Shown here piece by piece: positions 17,146 to 26,273 of a stretch of 64,000 nucleotides of DNA. Origin of the DNA: an uncultured Pelagibacteraceae bacterium. GTDB taxonomy: Bacteria > Pseudomonadota > Alphaproteobacteria > Pelagibacterales > Pelagibacteraceae. Made by a program: the position numbers and the translations under genes. The notes under the pieces were generated by a model. The model saw only the letters and a list, made by a program, of their open reading frames with translations, made no database searches and was not told the DNA's origin. Position 1 is the stretch's first letter; each line of letters starts with the position of its first letter. The stretch covers positions 1 to 64,000 of the forward strand of contig CACDYR010000001.1 of the NCBI GenBank assembly GCA_902557155.1. Reading direction: 5' to 3'.

Positions 17146-17691
17146 ATGAAAAATTTAAAAGTTGTTAGTGACAATGATTTAAAAGATTGGGCAAAAGAAA
17201 TTTTTAAAAAAAATTCTTTTAAAATGATTGATGTTTCGAAAAAAAAAGAAACATTCAGAAGAGCTTTAGCTTCTGGAAAAATTTATGTCGGTGATGAAGT
17301 TTTTAAGCTAATAAAAAATAAAGAAATGCCAAAAGGTGATCCAATAACTTTGGCTGAAGTCTCTGCAGTTTTAGGTGTAAAAAAAACAAGTGAATTAATT
17401 CCACTTTGCCACCCTTTAACAATTGACCATACTGCTACAAAAATCATCATGAATGAAGAAGATAAATCTCTAGAAGTTTTTTGTGTTGTTTCAACACATG
17501 CAAAAACTGGGGTTGAAATGGAGGCAATCATGGGTGTTAATGCTGCTCTAATCACAATTTATGATTTAAGTAAAATAATTAATCCACACCTCAAGATAGA
17601 TAATGTTAAATTATTAATCAAAGAAGGCGGAAAAAACGGATTGTGGAAAAACCCCGATGGTCTACCAACTTTTTTAAAAGATTTATTTTAA
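17146..17691 (+). CDS. moaC: Cyclic pyranopterin monophosphate synthase MoaC
   Basis: MoaC completes cyclic pyranopterin monophosphate formation from the MoaA product. The ATG at 17146, one base after the moaA stop, is the natural start; a longer reading from 17101 would overlap moaA. The 181-residue product shows the family motifs LIPLCHPL, THAKTGVEMEA and KEGGKNGLW, which carry the active-site lysine and acidic residues. It has about 20 extra residues at the N-terminus compared with typical MoaC. Confidence 0.95.
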   Translation: MKNLKVVSDNDLKDWAKEIFKKNSFKMIDVSKKKETFRRALASGKIYVGDEVFKLIKNKEMPKGDPITLAEVSAVLGVKKTSELIPLCHPLTIDHTATKIIMNEEDKSLEVFCVVSTHAKTGVEMEAIMGVNAALITIYDLSKIINPHLKIDNVKLLIKEGGKNGLWKNPDGLPTFLKDLF

Positions 17692-17698
17692 AAATATA

Positions 17699-17968
17699 AT
17701 GAAAGTTAAAATTGAGTTATTTGGTGCTGCAAGAGATTTTAGTGAACAAAATTTGTTAGAATTAGATTTAGAGCAAAAATCAACAATAAAGGATATTCGA
17801 AAAAAAATAATTCAATATTTGGATGAAAAATTTAATGGCAATGAAAACTATAAAAAAATTGTCAATTCTTCAGCTTTTTGTTCGGAGAAAAATAATATTG
17901 TTAGCGACAATTATAAAATAACAAATAACGAAAAAATCGGTATCATACCTCCTATAGGAGGAGGTTAA
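17699..17968 (+). CDS. moaD: Molybdopterin synthase sulfur carrier MoaD
   Basis: This is a ubiquitin-fold sulfur carrier of 89 residues whose C-terminal Gly-Gly becomes a thiocarboxylate and donates sulfur to the MoaE-bound precursor. The IIPPIGGG end is diagnostic. The sequence is longer in the middle than the shortest MoaD proteins. It starts 7 bases after moaC, and its stop overlaps the moaE start by one base, matching the equal need for the two subunits. Confidence 0.92.
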   Translation: MKVKIELFGAARDFSEQNLLELDLEQKSTIKDIRKKIIQYLDEKFNGNENYKKIVNSSAFCSEKNNIVSDNYKITNNEKIGIIPPIGGG

Positions 17969-18420
17969 TGCTTCATACAAAAATTGTAGATAGTAAAGAT
18001 AAAAAACTTTCAATAAATGATGCAGAAAGATTTATATCTTCTGTCGAATTTGGGGCATCAATATTTTTTACTGGTACAGTAAGAAATTTAAATAATAACA
18101 AAAGTGTAATTGGTATTACGTACGACAGTCATGATGAGCTTGTGATAAAAAGCTTTGAGGAAATATATAAAGAGGCAGATAAAAAACTTAATATTCAGGA
18201 TAAAGCTGTTTTTATTGAACACGCTAAAGGTTATTTAAATCTTGGAGAAACGAGTATTATAATTGCTGTTGCATGCAAACACAGAGATCAAGCTTATGTT
18301 TTGTCTAGATATGTTATCGAAGAAATTAAAAAAAGATCGCCTATATGGAAAAAAGAACATTATACAGACAATCAAAGTGATTGGTTAAAAGGTAACCCTA
18401 TAGTTCATGAAAAAATTTAA
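17968..18420 (+). CDS. moaE: Molybdopterin synthase catalytic subunit MoaE
   Basis: MoaE pairs with MoaD to convert cyclic pyranopterin monophosphate to molybdopterin. The 150-residue chain has FFTGTVRN near residue 35, YDSH, the [10 protein letters not shown] stretch with active-site basic residues, and the PIWKKEHY motif with the catalytic lysine. It overlaps moaD by one base and msrP by 14 bases, so the whole row is very likely one transcript. Confidence 0.95.
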   Translation: MLHTKIVDSKDKKLSINDAERFISSVEFGASIFFTGTVRNLNNNKSVIGITYDSHDELVIKSFEEIYKEADKKLNIQDKAVFIEHAKGYLNLGETSIIIAVACKHRDQAYVLSRYVIEEIKKRSPIWKKEHYTDNQSDWLKGNPIVHEKI

Positions 18421-19312
18421 ATACTCAGAAATCACACCAGAAAAAATTTACAAAAACAGAAGATCTTTTATTAAATCTATTGGTTTAGGAGCAAGTTCTT
18501 TAGCGATTTCAACTATTCCTTTTGCAAATAAATCCTTGGCAAATGAGAGAAATAAATTAACAAGTTATAAAGATATAACTACATATAATAACTACTATGA
18601 GTTTGGCACATCAAAAAGTGATCCACATAGAAACTCGCAAATATTTAAAACCACGCCATGGGAAATTAGTATTGAAGGTGAAGTTGAAAAACCAATTAAA
18701 CTATCCATGGAAGAAATTTCTGAAATGTTTGTATCAGAGGAAAGAATTTACAGATTAAGATGCGTCGAGGGATGGTCAATGGTTATCCCATGGATGGGTT
18801 TTTCTTTGAGTGAATTACTTTCTAAAGTTAATCCAACTAATAAAGCAAAATTTGTTGAATTTGAAAGTGTATATGATCCTGCACAAATGAAAGGACAAAG
18901 ATACCCTGTTTTAAACTGGCCATACAATGAAGGTTTGAGAATTGATGAAGCAATGCATCCTTTAACTACGGTAGTTACAGGTTTGTACGGTAAAAAACTT
19001 CCAAATCAAAACGGAGCACCATTTAGAATTTTTATTCCTTGGAAGTATGGTTTTAAAAGTGCAAAAGCAATTGTTAAAATTAAATTTGTAGAAAATATGC
19101 CTACTTCCTCATGGATGTGGGCTTCGCCAAGAGAGTATGGATTTTACTCAAATGTAAATCCTAATGTTGATCACCCAAGATGGTCACAGGCAACTGAAAG
19201 AATAATTGGGGAAGGTGTATGGGCTCCAAGAGTTAAAACTTTAATGTTTAATGGCTATGGTGATGAGGTAGCAAATTTATATACTGGTATGGATTTAAAA
19301 AAGTACTTTTGA
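18407..19312 (+). CDS. msrP: Protein-methionine-sulfoxide reductase catalytic subunit MsrP
   Basis: MsrP (YedY) is a periplasmic molybdoenzyme that repairs oxidised methionines in envelope proteins. The 301-residue precursor carries a Tat signal (R18-R19-S-F-I-K) and a hydrophobic stretch ending near residue 45. C119 in RLRCVEGW is the expected molybdenum ligand. The family's PWKYGFKS stretch is present. Its position directly after moaE and before msrQ ties cofactor supply to the enzyme that uses it. The 14-base overlap with moaE is unusually long. Confidence 0.93.
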   Translation: MKKFKYSEITPEKIYKNRRSFIKSIGLGASSLAISTIPFANKSLANERNKLTSYKDITTYNNYYEFGTSKSDPHRNSQIFKTTPWEISIEGEVEKPIKLSMEEISEMFVSEERIYRLRCVEGWSMVIPWMGFSLSELLSKVNPTNKAKFVEFESVYDPAQMKGQRYPVLNWPYNEGLRIDEAMHPLTTVVTGLYGKKLPNQNGAPFRIFIPWKYGFKSAKAIVKIKFVENMPTSSWMWASPREYGFYSNVNPNVDHPRWSQATERIIGEGVWAPRVKTLMFNGYGDEVANLYTGMDLKKYF

Positions 19313-19890
19313 TGATAAAGTATTTTAAGCCAAGCATTTTCATATTAAGTACAATTCCATTTCTAGTTATAACTTATAAAATTTTTTTTAACAAATTGGG
19401 GCCAGAACCAGTCAAAGAAATTACTCATTTTACAGGAGAATGGACTTTAATTTTCATATGTTTAACATTGTTAATTAGTCCATTAAAAAAACTAACTAAT
19501 TTAAATTATTTGGTAAAAGTAAGAAGAATGTTGGGATTGTTTGTTTTTTTTTATGCCTCGTTGCATCTATTAACTTACGTTGGCATAGACTATAGATTTA
19601 GCTGGCAACCGATTTTTGATGATGTTGTAAAAAAAAAATATATTTTTGTTGGCTTTGCTGCTTGGGTTTTATTAATACCACTTACGATAACCTCTTCACA
19701 AAAAATGATTATAATGCTTAAACAAAATTGGAAAAAATTGCACAGACTAATTTATGTAATAGCAATTTTAGGTTCTTTGCATTTTATTTGGTTATCTAAA
19801 ACTATTTATTTTAAACCTTTATTTTACTTTGTGCTTATAACAGTTTTACTAGCTCTAAGAATAAACTTTAAAAGAATATTTGAAAAATGA
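19309..19890 (+). CDS. msrQ: MsrP membrane haem subunit MsrQ
   Basis: MsrQ is a haem b membrane protein that passes electrons from the respiratory chain to MsrP. The 193-residue chain has about six hydrophobic segments with histidines suited to haem binding in [18 protein letters not shown] and GSLHFIW. It overlaps the msrP stop by 4 bases and the next gene by 4 bases. Together msrPQ form a complete methionine-sulfoxide repair system of the periplasm. Confidence 0.92.
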   Translation: MMIKYFKPSIFILSTIPFLVITYKIFFNKLGPEPVKEITHFTGEWTLIFICLTLLISPLKKLTNLNYLVKVRRMLGLFVFFYASLHLLTYVGIDYRFSWQPIFDDVVKKKYIFVGFAAWVLLIPLTITSSQKMIIMLKQNWKKLHRLIYVIAILGSLHFIWLSKTIYFKPLFYFVLITVLLALRINFKRIFEK

Positions 19891-20219
19891 TTAATTTTCC
19901 TGAAAAAAAAATATTTGAAGAAGTAGATAATTGGATAAAAAATAATAAAAAAGTTTCATTAGCAACAGTTATCCAAACATGGGGTTCATCACCATTAGGA
20001 ATTGGTAGCAGAATGGTAGTAAATGAAGATGGAAATTTTTTAGGATCTGTTTCTGGAGGCTGTATAGAAGCTAAAGTTGTTGAAGAATGTATATCTTTAA
20101 TGAAAAATAAAAAAATTTGTAAAAAAATAGATTTTAATGTCTCGAATGAAAATGCATGGGAAATAGGATTAGCCTGTGGGGGTGATATTTCAATTTATAT
20201 TGAAGAAATTAAACAATGA
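19887..20219 (+). CDS. XdhC N-terminal domain protein (XdhC/CoxI), half of a split XdhC
   Basis: This 110-residue protein matches the first domain of XdhC/CoxI factors, which bind molybdenum cofactor and help mature xanthine-dehydrogenase-type enzymes. It shows WGSSPLGIGSRM, SVSGGCIEAKV and a GLACGGDISIYIE end. The domain normally continues in one chain into a Rossmann domain; here a stop falls between them and the next gene supplies the second half with a 4-base overlap. Both halves look intact, so this is a gene split and not decay. Confidence 0.87.
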   Translation: MINFPEKKIFEEVDNWIKNNKKVSLATVIQTWGSSPLGIGSRMVVNEDGNFLGSVSGGCIEAKVVEECISLMKNKKICKKIDFNVSNENAWEIGLACGGDISIYIEEIKQ

Positions 20220-20896
20220 AAATAGAAACAATTAGACAAACTCTAAAAAATAAATCTTTAAAAAAAGAATTTGCACTTTTAACAAATTTAACTAATGGAG
20301 AAAGTGAAATATTTTTTCCTGGGAATAATCTTAGTGGAATGTTTTCAAAGTATTCAGAGGAAATTGAAAAAATATTTAACTTAAATAAAAGTGGTATAAT
20401 TGAAAATTCAGAAATATTTGTTCAAACATATAAAAATCCAATTAAAGTAATCGTCGTAGGAGCTGTTGATATTTCAATATATTTAATTGATTTTGCTAAA
20501 AATTTAAATTTTGAGATTATTATTATTGACCCAAGAGGATATTTTGCATCAAAAGATAAGTTTCCAGATACAAAAATTATTAATAAATGGCCCAATGAAG
20601 CTTTTGATGAAATAGAAACTAATTCAAAGACGGCTTTGGTTACATTAACTCACGATTCAAAAATTGATGATCCTGCATTACAGTATGCATTAAAAAATAA
20701 ATTTTTTTATATTGGTGCCTTAGGAAGTAAAAAAACACATGAAAAAAGATGCTCGAGATTGATGGAAGCTGGTTTTAAAAAAATAGAATTAGAAAAAATA
20801 AATGGACCAATTGGTATTAAGTTGGGAGGAAAATCACCATCTGAAATAGCGTTATCAATAATTTCGCAATTAGTTTCTGAAAAATATAAAAATTAA
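20216..20896 (+). CDS. XdhC C-terminal Rossmann domain protein
   Basis: This 226-residue protein holds the XdhC Rossmann domain: VIVVGAVDISIYL for nucleotide binding, IDPRGYFASKDKFPD, YIGALGSKKTHEKR and GPIGIKLGGKSPSEIALSI. Its first 75 residues are less conserved. It overlaps the XdhC N-terminal gene by 4 bases (ATGA), so the two are translated together and probably form a complex that replaces a single-chain XdhC. No xanthine dehydrogenase or CoxL-type enzyme is in the window, so its client enzyme must be elsewhere. Confidence 0.87.
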   Translation: MKIETIRQTLKNKSLKKEFALLTNLTNGESEIFFPGNNLSGMFSKYSEEIEKIFNLNKSGIIENSEIFVQTYKNPIKVIVVGAVDISIYLIDFAKNLNFEIIIIDPRGYFASKDKFPDTKIINKWPNEAFDEIETNSKTALVTLTHDSKIDDPALQYALKNKFFYIGALGSKKTHEKRCSRLMEAGFKKIELEKINGPIGIKLGGKSPSEIALSIISQLVSEKYKN

Positions 20897-20946
20897 ATAT
20901 AAATTTATTTATTGTGTTGATCGTTTTTGTGATTAATACTTTATTC

Positions 20947-21192
20947 ATGAATGATAATCAAAAAAAAGAACTTCAGTCAGCAGCTTTTGAGAGATTGTTA
21001 AAACATCTGGATGAAAGAAAAGATGTTCAAAATATTGATCTGATGAACCTTGCTGGGTTCTGTAGAAATTGTTTGTCAAGATGGTTCAGAGAAGAAGGTG
21101 AAAAAAAAGGAGTAAGCATGTCAGACTTAGAAGCTAGAGAGCATGTTTATGGAATGCCTTATTCTGAATGGAAAGAAAAATATCAAAAATAA
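20947..21192 (+). CDS. DUF1244 family protein
   Basis: This 81-residue protein belongs to the small DUF1244 family common in alphaproteobacteria, of unknown function. The GFCRNCLSRWFREE stretch and the C-terminal EHVYGMPYSEWKEKY are family hallmarks; the two cysteines may bind a metal. The ATG at 20947 gives the family-typical MNDNQKKELQSAAFERL start, whereas an upstream TTG at 20914 adds residues with no family likeness. It stands 50 bases after the XdhC row and abuts convergent moaB. Confidence 0.88.
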   Translation: MNDNQKKELQSAAFERLLKHLDERKDVQNIDLMNLAGFCRNCLSRWFREEGEKKGVSMSDLEAREHVYGMPYSEWKEKYQK

Positions 21193-21693
21193 TTATTTTT
21201 CTTTAAGTCTTGGAAATAATTCAACAAAATTACAAGGTTTGTGATTAATATCTAATTGATGTTTTAAAATTCCATCCCATGCATCTGTTACACCGCCTGA
21301 GGAACCAGGTAATGCAAAAATATATTTTCCATTTGATAAAACGGCACATGCTCTTGATTGTATAGAGGATGTTCCAACCGTATTTAGACTTATTGTTCTA
21401 AAAACCTCTCCAAAACCAGGTATTTGTTTATCTGCAATTTCATTAACTGCTTCAGGAGTTATATCTCTTCCAGTAAGACCTGTTCCTCCCGTAGTAATTA
21501 TAACATCTATCTCTTTTTGATTAGTCCATTCTTTTAAAATTTTTACAATATCTTCTTTATTGTCTTTGCAAATTTTTCGATCAATTAATTGATGTTTGGC
21601 TTCTTTAATTTTTTCAACCAAGATTGCACCCGATTTATCATTATCAAATGTTCTTGTATCTGTTACAGTTAATAAAGCTATATTTACATCCAT
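21193..21693 (-). CDS. moaB: Molybdenum cofactor biosynthesis protein MoaB
   Basis: MoaB/MogA family proteins adenylylate molybdopterin before metal insertion. The 166-residue chain has TTGGTGLTGRDITPEAV, the glycine-rich nucleotide site, and the LPGSSGGVTDAWD stretch. It is on the strand opposite the moaACDE row, so it has its own promoter, probably within the 9-base gap or inside the divergent TauE-family gene. It supports the idea that cofactor genes are gathered in this region; moeA and mobA are not in the window. Confidence 0.9.
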   Translation of the reverse strand: MDVNIALLTVTDTRTFDNDKSGAILVEKIKEAKHQLIDRKICKDNKEDIVKILKEWTNQKEIDVIITTGGTGLTGRDITPEAVNEIADKQIPGFGEVFRTISLNTVGTSSIQSRACAVLSNGKYIFALPGSSGGVTDAWDGILKHQLDINHKPCNFVELFPRLKEK

Positions 21694-21702
21694 AATTTAA
21701 AA

Positions 21703-22449
21703 ATGATTATATTATCAATTCTTTTCTTTGTAACTGCATTAATATACTCAAGTGTTGGATTTGGGGGAGGCTCAACATATCTTGCAATACTTTTAATTTG
21801 GGGTGTACCTTACACAATTTTTCCAGTTATAGCTCTTATATGTAATATTATTGTTGTATCTGGTAATTCTATCAATTTCATAAGATCTAAAAATATAAAC
21901 ATTAATTTACTTTTTCCTTATTTAATTGGCTCTATTCCTTTTGCATTTATTGGAGGATCAATATCAATTGAAAAAAATTTATTTGAGATTTTATTATTTT
22001 GTATTTTGTTGGTTGCAGGCATTTTTTTACTAATTGAGAGTAAAGCTTTTAATAAAGAGAAAATTAAAATTAACAAAATACCAAGATTAATCTCAATTTC
22101 TATTGGGTCAATAATTGGCTTTATATCAGGTATTGTGGGAATTGGTGGAGGAATTTTTTTAAGCCCTCTTCTATTTTTAATGAAAGCTGGATACCCTAAG
22201 CATATCACCAGCAGTGCATCTTTATTTATATTAATCAATTCTATCTTTGGAATAGCTGGACAGCTGACAAAAGATCAGGTTTTAGATCAAGTTATTACCT
22301 ATTGGCCATTATTTTTATCGGTACTTATTGGAGGACAAATTGGTAGCTTATTAAACATTAAATTTTTATCGAATAAAATTTTAGCTCTACTAACTTCTTT
22401 TCTTGTAATTTTTGTCGCAATAAGAATGGGGATTAAACTTATTGCTTAA
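21703..22449 (+). CDS. TauE/SafE family membrane exporter
   Basis: This 248-residue membrane protein with about eight hydrophobic segments belongs to the TauE/SafE (DUF81) family, members of which export sulfite, sulfoacetate or other anions. The paired SSVGFGGGSTYLAILLIWG and SGIVGIGGGIFLSPLLF repeats are characteristic. The neighbouring MsrPQ and molybdenum genes deal with sulfur oxidation states, so a sulfur anion is plausible, but the substrate is not shown by the sequence. Confidence 0.85.
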   Translation: MIILSILFFVTALIYSSVGFGGGSTYLAILLIWGVPYTIFPVIALICNIIVVSGNSINFIRSKNININLLFPYLIGSIPFAFIGGSISIEKNLFEILLFCILLVAGIFLLIESKAFNKEKIKINKIPRLISISIGSIIGFISGIVGIGGGIFLSPLLFLMKAGYPKHITSSASLFILINSIFGIAGQLTKDQVLDQVITYWPLFLSVLIGGQIGSLLNIKFLSNKILALLTSFLVIFVAIRMGIKLIA

Positions 22450-22486
22450 TCTTGAATAAATATGCTTTTAATATATTTAAAGCATT

Positions 22487-23077
22487 ATGAAAAATATTAG
22501 GCCTTTTGGTCCATCAATTGGAAAAACAAAAATTTCAAAGAAATTTTTAAATATCTTGAATAAAGAGATTGATAATAAAGTTTTAACAAAAAAAAACGAT
22601 TATAGCTCTAAACTAGCTAGTCAAATTAAAAAAGAAATTAAAATTTCAAATAATTTTATAAAAAAGAATTTAGAGAGAGAAATAAAAAAAAATATCAAAG
22701 ATTTTCTTAAAAATGAAAAAATTAAAAAAGTTAAAAATATAAAAATATTAAATTTATGGGTAGTTAGTCAATTTAAAGATGAATATAACCCTATTCATTA
22801 TCATGATGGAGATATATCTGGTGTAGGTTATTTAAAAGTCCCAAAAAATATGACTAAAAATAAACTTTTAAAAAATAAAAAAGATAAGACTAATGGCACA
22901 ATTGATTTTATAAACGGACAAAGGGGTTTTTTAAGCAGAAGTATTTTTAATATTGTGCCTAAAGAAAGAGACTTGATAATTTTTCCAAACTATTTGATGC
23001 ATACTGCATATCCATTTAATATTAATGCTGAAAGAAGATCTTTTTCTTTTAATGCTAAAATTATTTTAAATAGATAG
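22487..23077 (+). CDS. Small 2OG-Fe(II) oxygenase (TIGR02466-like)
   Basis: This 196-residue protein looks like the putative 2OG-Fe(II) oxygenases often seen in marine bacteria and phages. H-x-D appears in PIHYHDGD around residues 101-106, the third ligand in MHTAYPF near the C-terminus and the 2-oxoglutarate arginine in ERRSFSFN. The first 70 residues are very lysine-rich and poorly conserved. The target is unknown; related proteins are thought to modify protein residues or small molecules. It stands alone between the TauE-family gene and a convergent transporter. Confidence 0.75.
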   Translation: MKNIRPFGPSIGKTKISKKFLNILNKEIDNKVLTKKNDYSSKLASQIKKEIKISNNFIKKNLEREIKKNIKDFLKNEKIKKVKNIKILNLWVVSQFKDEYNPIHYHDGDISGVGYLKVPKNMTKNKLLKNKKDKTNGTIDFINGQRGFLSRSIFNIVPKERDLIIFPNYLMHTAYPFNINAERRSFSFNAKIILNR

Positions 23078-23103
23078 TTTACAAATATTTAAACGACATA
23101 TTG

Positions 23104-23127
23104 AAGCAATAGAAAATTAAATTGCTT
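23104..23127. terminator. Hairpin between convergent genes
   Basis: AAGCAAT and ATTGCTT form a perfect 7-base stem around a 10-base loop. It lies just after the small oxygenase gene and overlaps the stop codon region of the convergent DMT-family transporter gene, where a shared terminator would be expected. The stem is AT-rich and no clean run of Ts follows, so support is moderate. Confidence 0.4.
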
Positions 23128-24004
23128 GTTTGTTTCCACCTTTTTTAACAAAATAAATACCAATGCAAACTGCAATTAAAGAAACTAAAACTTTTGTAGT
23201 AATTAATTCTTTTAAAAATATATAACCTAAAATAGTTCCAAAAATTGGTATTAAATAAGAAACTTGAGATTGAAAAATTAGTCCATTTGTAGTCAAAATT
23301 CTAAAACGTAACAACCAAGCAATACCAGTTGGTACAATTCCTAAATAAATTACTGATATAAGCGAATCTGTTCTTGGAATAGTTTCAAATGGTTGTTCAA
23401 TTAAAAATGTTAATGGTAACAAAATAATTATTGCCCAAATTAAAATAGATCCAGTTACATTTTCATTTTTTTTCTTACTTATTTTTAATGTTAACACTCC
23501 CCCTACAACATAACAGGTTGATCCAAGTAATATCAATAAAGCTGAAACAAAATTATTTTCATCTATTAAAAGATTATCTGAAAATAAAAATACTATTCCA
23601 GAAAACCCAATCAAAATTCCTATAGTTTTTATTAAATTGAATTTTTCATTTTTTGTATAAAAATGAGCTAAAACTGTGGAGCTTAACGGTGTAGTTGACA
23701 TCAATATAGCTGCTAAATTACTTTGAACAGATTTAACGCCATAAGCAATTAAGAAAAATGGAGCTACCAAATTAATAAATCCTATGATTGCAAACCAATG
23801 CCAATCTTTAGAAAAAGCTTCAACTTTAATATTTTTAAAATAACACAAAAGTAAAACTGGAATTGCTCCAAATAATACTCTTAAGAATGCAATTGTAACT
23901 GGGCCGAAAGAATAAGTTGCAATTTTAATATTAAAAAACGCAGAAGCCCATATGAGAGACAATATTGTTAATAAAAGGTAATCAATTAATTTTGGTTGTC
24001 TCAT
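23117..24004 (-). CDS. DMT-family (EamA) transporter
   Basis: This 295-residue membrane protein has ten hydrophobic segments in two EamA repeats and belongs to the drug/metabolite transporter superfamily, which commonly exports amino acids or other metabolites. The opening LIWASAFFNIKIATYSFGP and the central RVLFGAIPVLLLCY are typical. The substrate cannot be predicted. It overlaps the upstream YbaK-type gene by 4 bases, so the pair is co-transcribed. Confidence 0.88.
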   Translation of the reverse strand: MRQPKLIDYLLLTILSLIWASAFFNIKIATYSFGPVTIAFLRVLFGAIPVLLLCYFKNIKVEAFSKDWHWFAIIGFINLVAPFFLIAYGVKSVQSNLAAILMSTTPLSSTVLAHFYTKNEKFNLIKTIGILIGFSGIVFLFSDNLLIDENNFVSALLILLGSTCYVVGGVLTLKISKKKNENVTGSILIWAIIILLPLTFLIEQPFETIPRTDSLISVIYLGIVPTGIAWLLRFRILTTNGLIFQSQVSYLIPIFGTILGYIFLKELITTKVLVSLIAVCIGIYFVKKGGNKQAI

Positions 24005-24483
24005 TCTGTTATCTCTTTTATCTCACCAGAAGTTAATGCAATTAAATTTTCAAAATTTATTTCAAAAACTGCATTAGGATGTCCAGCAGCTGCGAAGATA
24101 GTAGTAAATCTATTTAAAGTTTCATCTATAAAAATTTTTATTTTTGTTAAATGTCCTGTTGGAGATACTCCGCCGATTGTATATCCAGTAATTATTTTAA
24201 CATCATCTGGGTTTGCCATTGAAACATCTTTTTCATCTAAAATTTTTTTTAATTTATTTAATGAACACCTTTTATCTCCAGAAACTAAACATAAAACATA
24301 ACTATCCCCTACTTTAAAAAGTAAGCTTTTAACTATTGCTCCTACTTTGCAACCTAAAGCTGTAGCTGCATCGTTAGCTGTTCTGGCGGTTTGCTCCAAA
24401 ACAATCACTTTAAGATCTGGGTTAAATTTTTTTAGAGATTTTTCTGCTCTTATAACTGGCTCTTTATTTAGTATTGAATTCAC
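24001..24483 (-). CDS. YbaK/EbsC-type aminoacyl-tRNA deacylase
   Basis: This 160-residue protein belongs to the YbaK/ProX editing family, which removes wrongly attached amino acids from tRNAs (for example Cys or Ala from tRNA-Pro). The ALGCKVGAIVKSLLFK stretch with the conserved lysine and the GYTIGGVSPTGH motif are diagnostic. It overlaps the DMT-family transporter gene by 4 bases; that pairing suggests, without proof, a shared amino-acid theme. Confidence 0.87.
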   Translation of the reverse strand: MNSILNKEPVIRAEKSLKKFNPDLKVIVLEQTARTANDAATALGCKVGAIVKSLLFKVGDSYVLCLVSGDKRCSLNKLKKILDEKDVSMANPDDVKIITGYTIGGVSPTGHLTKIKIFIDETLNRFTTIFAAAGHPNAVFEINFENLIALTSGEIKEITE

Positions 24484-24546
24484 AAGTTTAATTAATTTAT
24501 TATTTTAGTGACTAATTACACTACTTATGTGAAAATTGCATAGGTG

Positions 24547-24561
24547 TTATTTATTAAATAA
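24547..24561. repeat. AT-rich palindrome upstream of glnA
   Basis: TTATTTA and TAAATAA flank a single central T, giving a perfect 15-base palindrome 60 bases before the glnA start. It is AT-only, so chance is a real possibility in this genome. No sigma-54 promoter or riboswitch-like fold was recognised in the 137-base gap. Confidence 0.3.
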
Positions 24562-24620
24562 GCAATATTTTTAAGTATTTTTTTGCTAATTAGGCCAAAC
24601 AAAATTACATAGGAGACAAA

Positions 24621-26027
24621 ATGAGTGCAGCAAACGTATTAAAATTTATTAAAGAAAAAGATGCAGAATTTGTGGATCTAAGATTCACTGATCCAAGAGG
24701 AAAACTTCAACACTTAACAATGGATGCCTCAATAGTTGATGAAGATATGTTGAATGAAGGTGTCTTTTTTGACGGTTCATCTATTGCTGGTTGGAAAGCA
24801 ATTAATGAATCTGACATGATTTTAAAACCTGATACTGCAAGAATGTTCATGGATCCTTTTACGTCTCATAATACTGTAGTTTTGTTTTGTGACATTCTAG
24901 ATGCAATTAAAAAAGATCCTTATGAAAGAGATCCAAGAGGTGTTGCTAAAAAAGCCGAAGAATATTTAAAAGCTTCAGGTATAGGTGATAAAGCTTTTTT
25001 TGGACCTGAGCCAGAATTTTTTGTTTTTGACGATGTAAGAATCAAAAATGATATGAATGAGTGTGGATTTAAATTAGATAGTAAAGAAGGTCCTTACAAT
25101 TCAGGTAAAGAATATGAAAATGGAAATATGGGTCATAGACCTCAAATTAAAGGAGGATATTTCCCGGTACCACCAGTTGATAGTGAACAAGACATGCGTG
25201 GTGAATATCTTAAAAATTTGAAAGAAGTTGGTATTAAAGTTGAAAAGCACCACCATGAAGTTGCTCCTAGTCAGCACGAACTTGGTATGTACTTTGGAAC
25301 TTTAGTAAACCAAGCTGATAACGTACAATTATATAAATATGTTGTGCAAATGGTTACACATTCATTTGGAAAAACTGCAACATTTATGCCAAAGCCAGTT
25401 GCTGGTGATAATGGTTCAGGAATGCACATCCATCAATCTATTTGGAAAGGAGATACTCCGGTATTCTCAGGTGATGCTTATTCTGGATTAAGCGAAACTG
25501 CGTTACATTATATTGGTGGAATTCTAAAACACGCTAAAGCAATTAATGCTTTTGCTAACTCTACAACAAACAGTTACAAAAGATTAATTCCAGGTTTTGA
25601 AGCTCCAGTTCTTCTTGCTTATTCAGCAAGAAATAGATCTGCTTCTTGCAGAATACCTATTACTTTAAGTAAAAAAGGTGCAAGATGTGAGATTAGATTC
25701 CCAGATGCTGCGGGAAACCCGTATTTAACTTTTGCAGCAATGTTGATGGCTGGAATTGATGGAATTAAAAATAAAATTCATCCTGGTGAGTCTTTTGATA
25801 AAGATTTATATGAATTGCCACCTGAAGAAGTTAAAGCTATCCCAACAGTTTGTGGTTCTTTAAGAGAAGCAATGGAAAGTTTAGATAAAGACAGAGAGTT
25901 TTTAACTCAAGGCGGTGTCTTTACTGACGATCAGATTGATGCTTACATTGCTCTTAAGTTTGAAGAAATTCACAAATTTGAACATGCACCTCATCCTGTA
26001 GAGTTTGAGATGTATTACAGTAGCTAA
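24621..26027 (+). CDS. glnA: Glutamine synthetase type I
   Basis: GlnA joins ammonia and glutamate using ATP, the main ammonia entry step. This 468-residue protein has the N-terminal FDGSSIAGW loop, metal-binding [11 protein letters not shown], the [14 protein letters not shown] and NRSASCRIP active-site stretches, and Tyr397 in DLYELPPEE, the position adenylylated by GlnE in type I enzymes. It has a good ribosome site (AGGAGA) and stands as a single gene, with no glnB next to it. Confidence 0.98.
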   Translation: MSAANVLKFIKEKDAEFVDLRFTDPRGKLQHLTMDASIVDEDMLNEGVFFDGSSIAGWKAINESDMILKPDTARMFMDPFTSHNTVVLFCDILDAIKKDPYERDPRGVAKKAEEYLKASGIGDKAFFGPEPEFFVFDDVRIKNDMNECGFKLDSKEGPYNSGKEYENGNMGHRPQIKGGYFPVPPVDSEQDMRGEYLKNLKEVGIKVEKHHHEVAPSQHELGMYFGTLVNQADNVQLYKYVVQMVTHSFGKTATFMPKPVAGDNGSGMHIHQSIWKGDTPVFSGDAYSGLSETALHYIGGILKHAKAINAFANSTTNSYKRLIPGFEAPVLLAYSARNRSASCRIPITLSKKGARCEIRFPDAAGNPYLTFAAMLMAGIDGIKNKIHPGESFDKDLYELPPEEVKAIPTVCGSLREAMESLDKDREFLTQGGVFTDDQIDAYIALKFEEIHKFEHAPHPVEFEMYYSS

Positions 26028-26036
26028 TAATTTTAG

Positions 26037-26207
26037 TTACTGTCTAGTTGTTGCAATTGTATCTTTGTTAACACCTTTTTTAACTACGTAATCTTGTGTG
26101 CCGTTCGCACCGGTTTCAACTTCTTTACGTAGTTCTTTAAAGAATGTTTTTTCCTTTAAAGAGTCTTTTAAGTTTTTAACAAGATTTTTAAACTCAAATT
26201 TGTTCAT
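26037..26207 (-). CDS. Small hypothetical protein, 56 residues
   Basis: I do not recognise this protein. Read from the ATG at 26207 it gives a 56-residue, charged, lysine-rich chain beginning MNKFEFKNLVKNLKDSLKEK and ending near TIATTRQ, with an amphipathic helical first half and no cysteine or membrane segment. It fills an otherwise empty gap between the ends of convergent glnA and sufA, starts 67 bases after sufA on the same strand and ends 10 bases from glnA. Its balanced amino acid use, unlike that of the shadow frames on the other strand, is the main support. It may be the last gene of the suf operon. Confidence 0.6.
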   Translation of the reverse strand: MNKFEFKNLVKNLKDSLKEKTFFKELRKEVETGANGTQDYVVKKGVNKDTIATTRQ

Positions 26208-26273
26208 AAAGAATCTATATACTAGATATGCATATAATGCAATACAGATATGCGATAAATGGGATAATACAAC

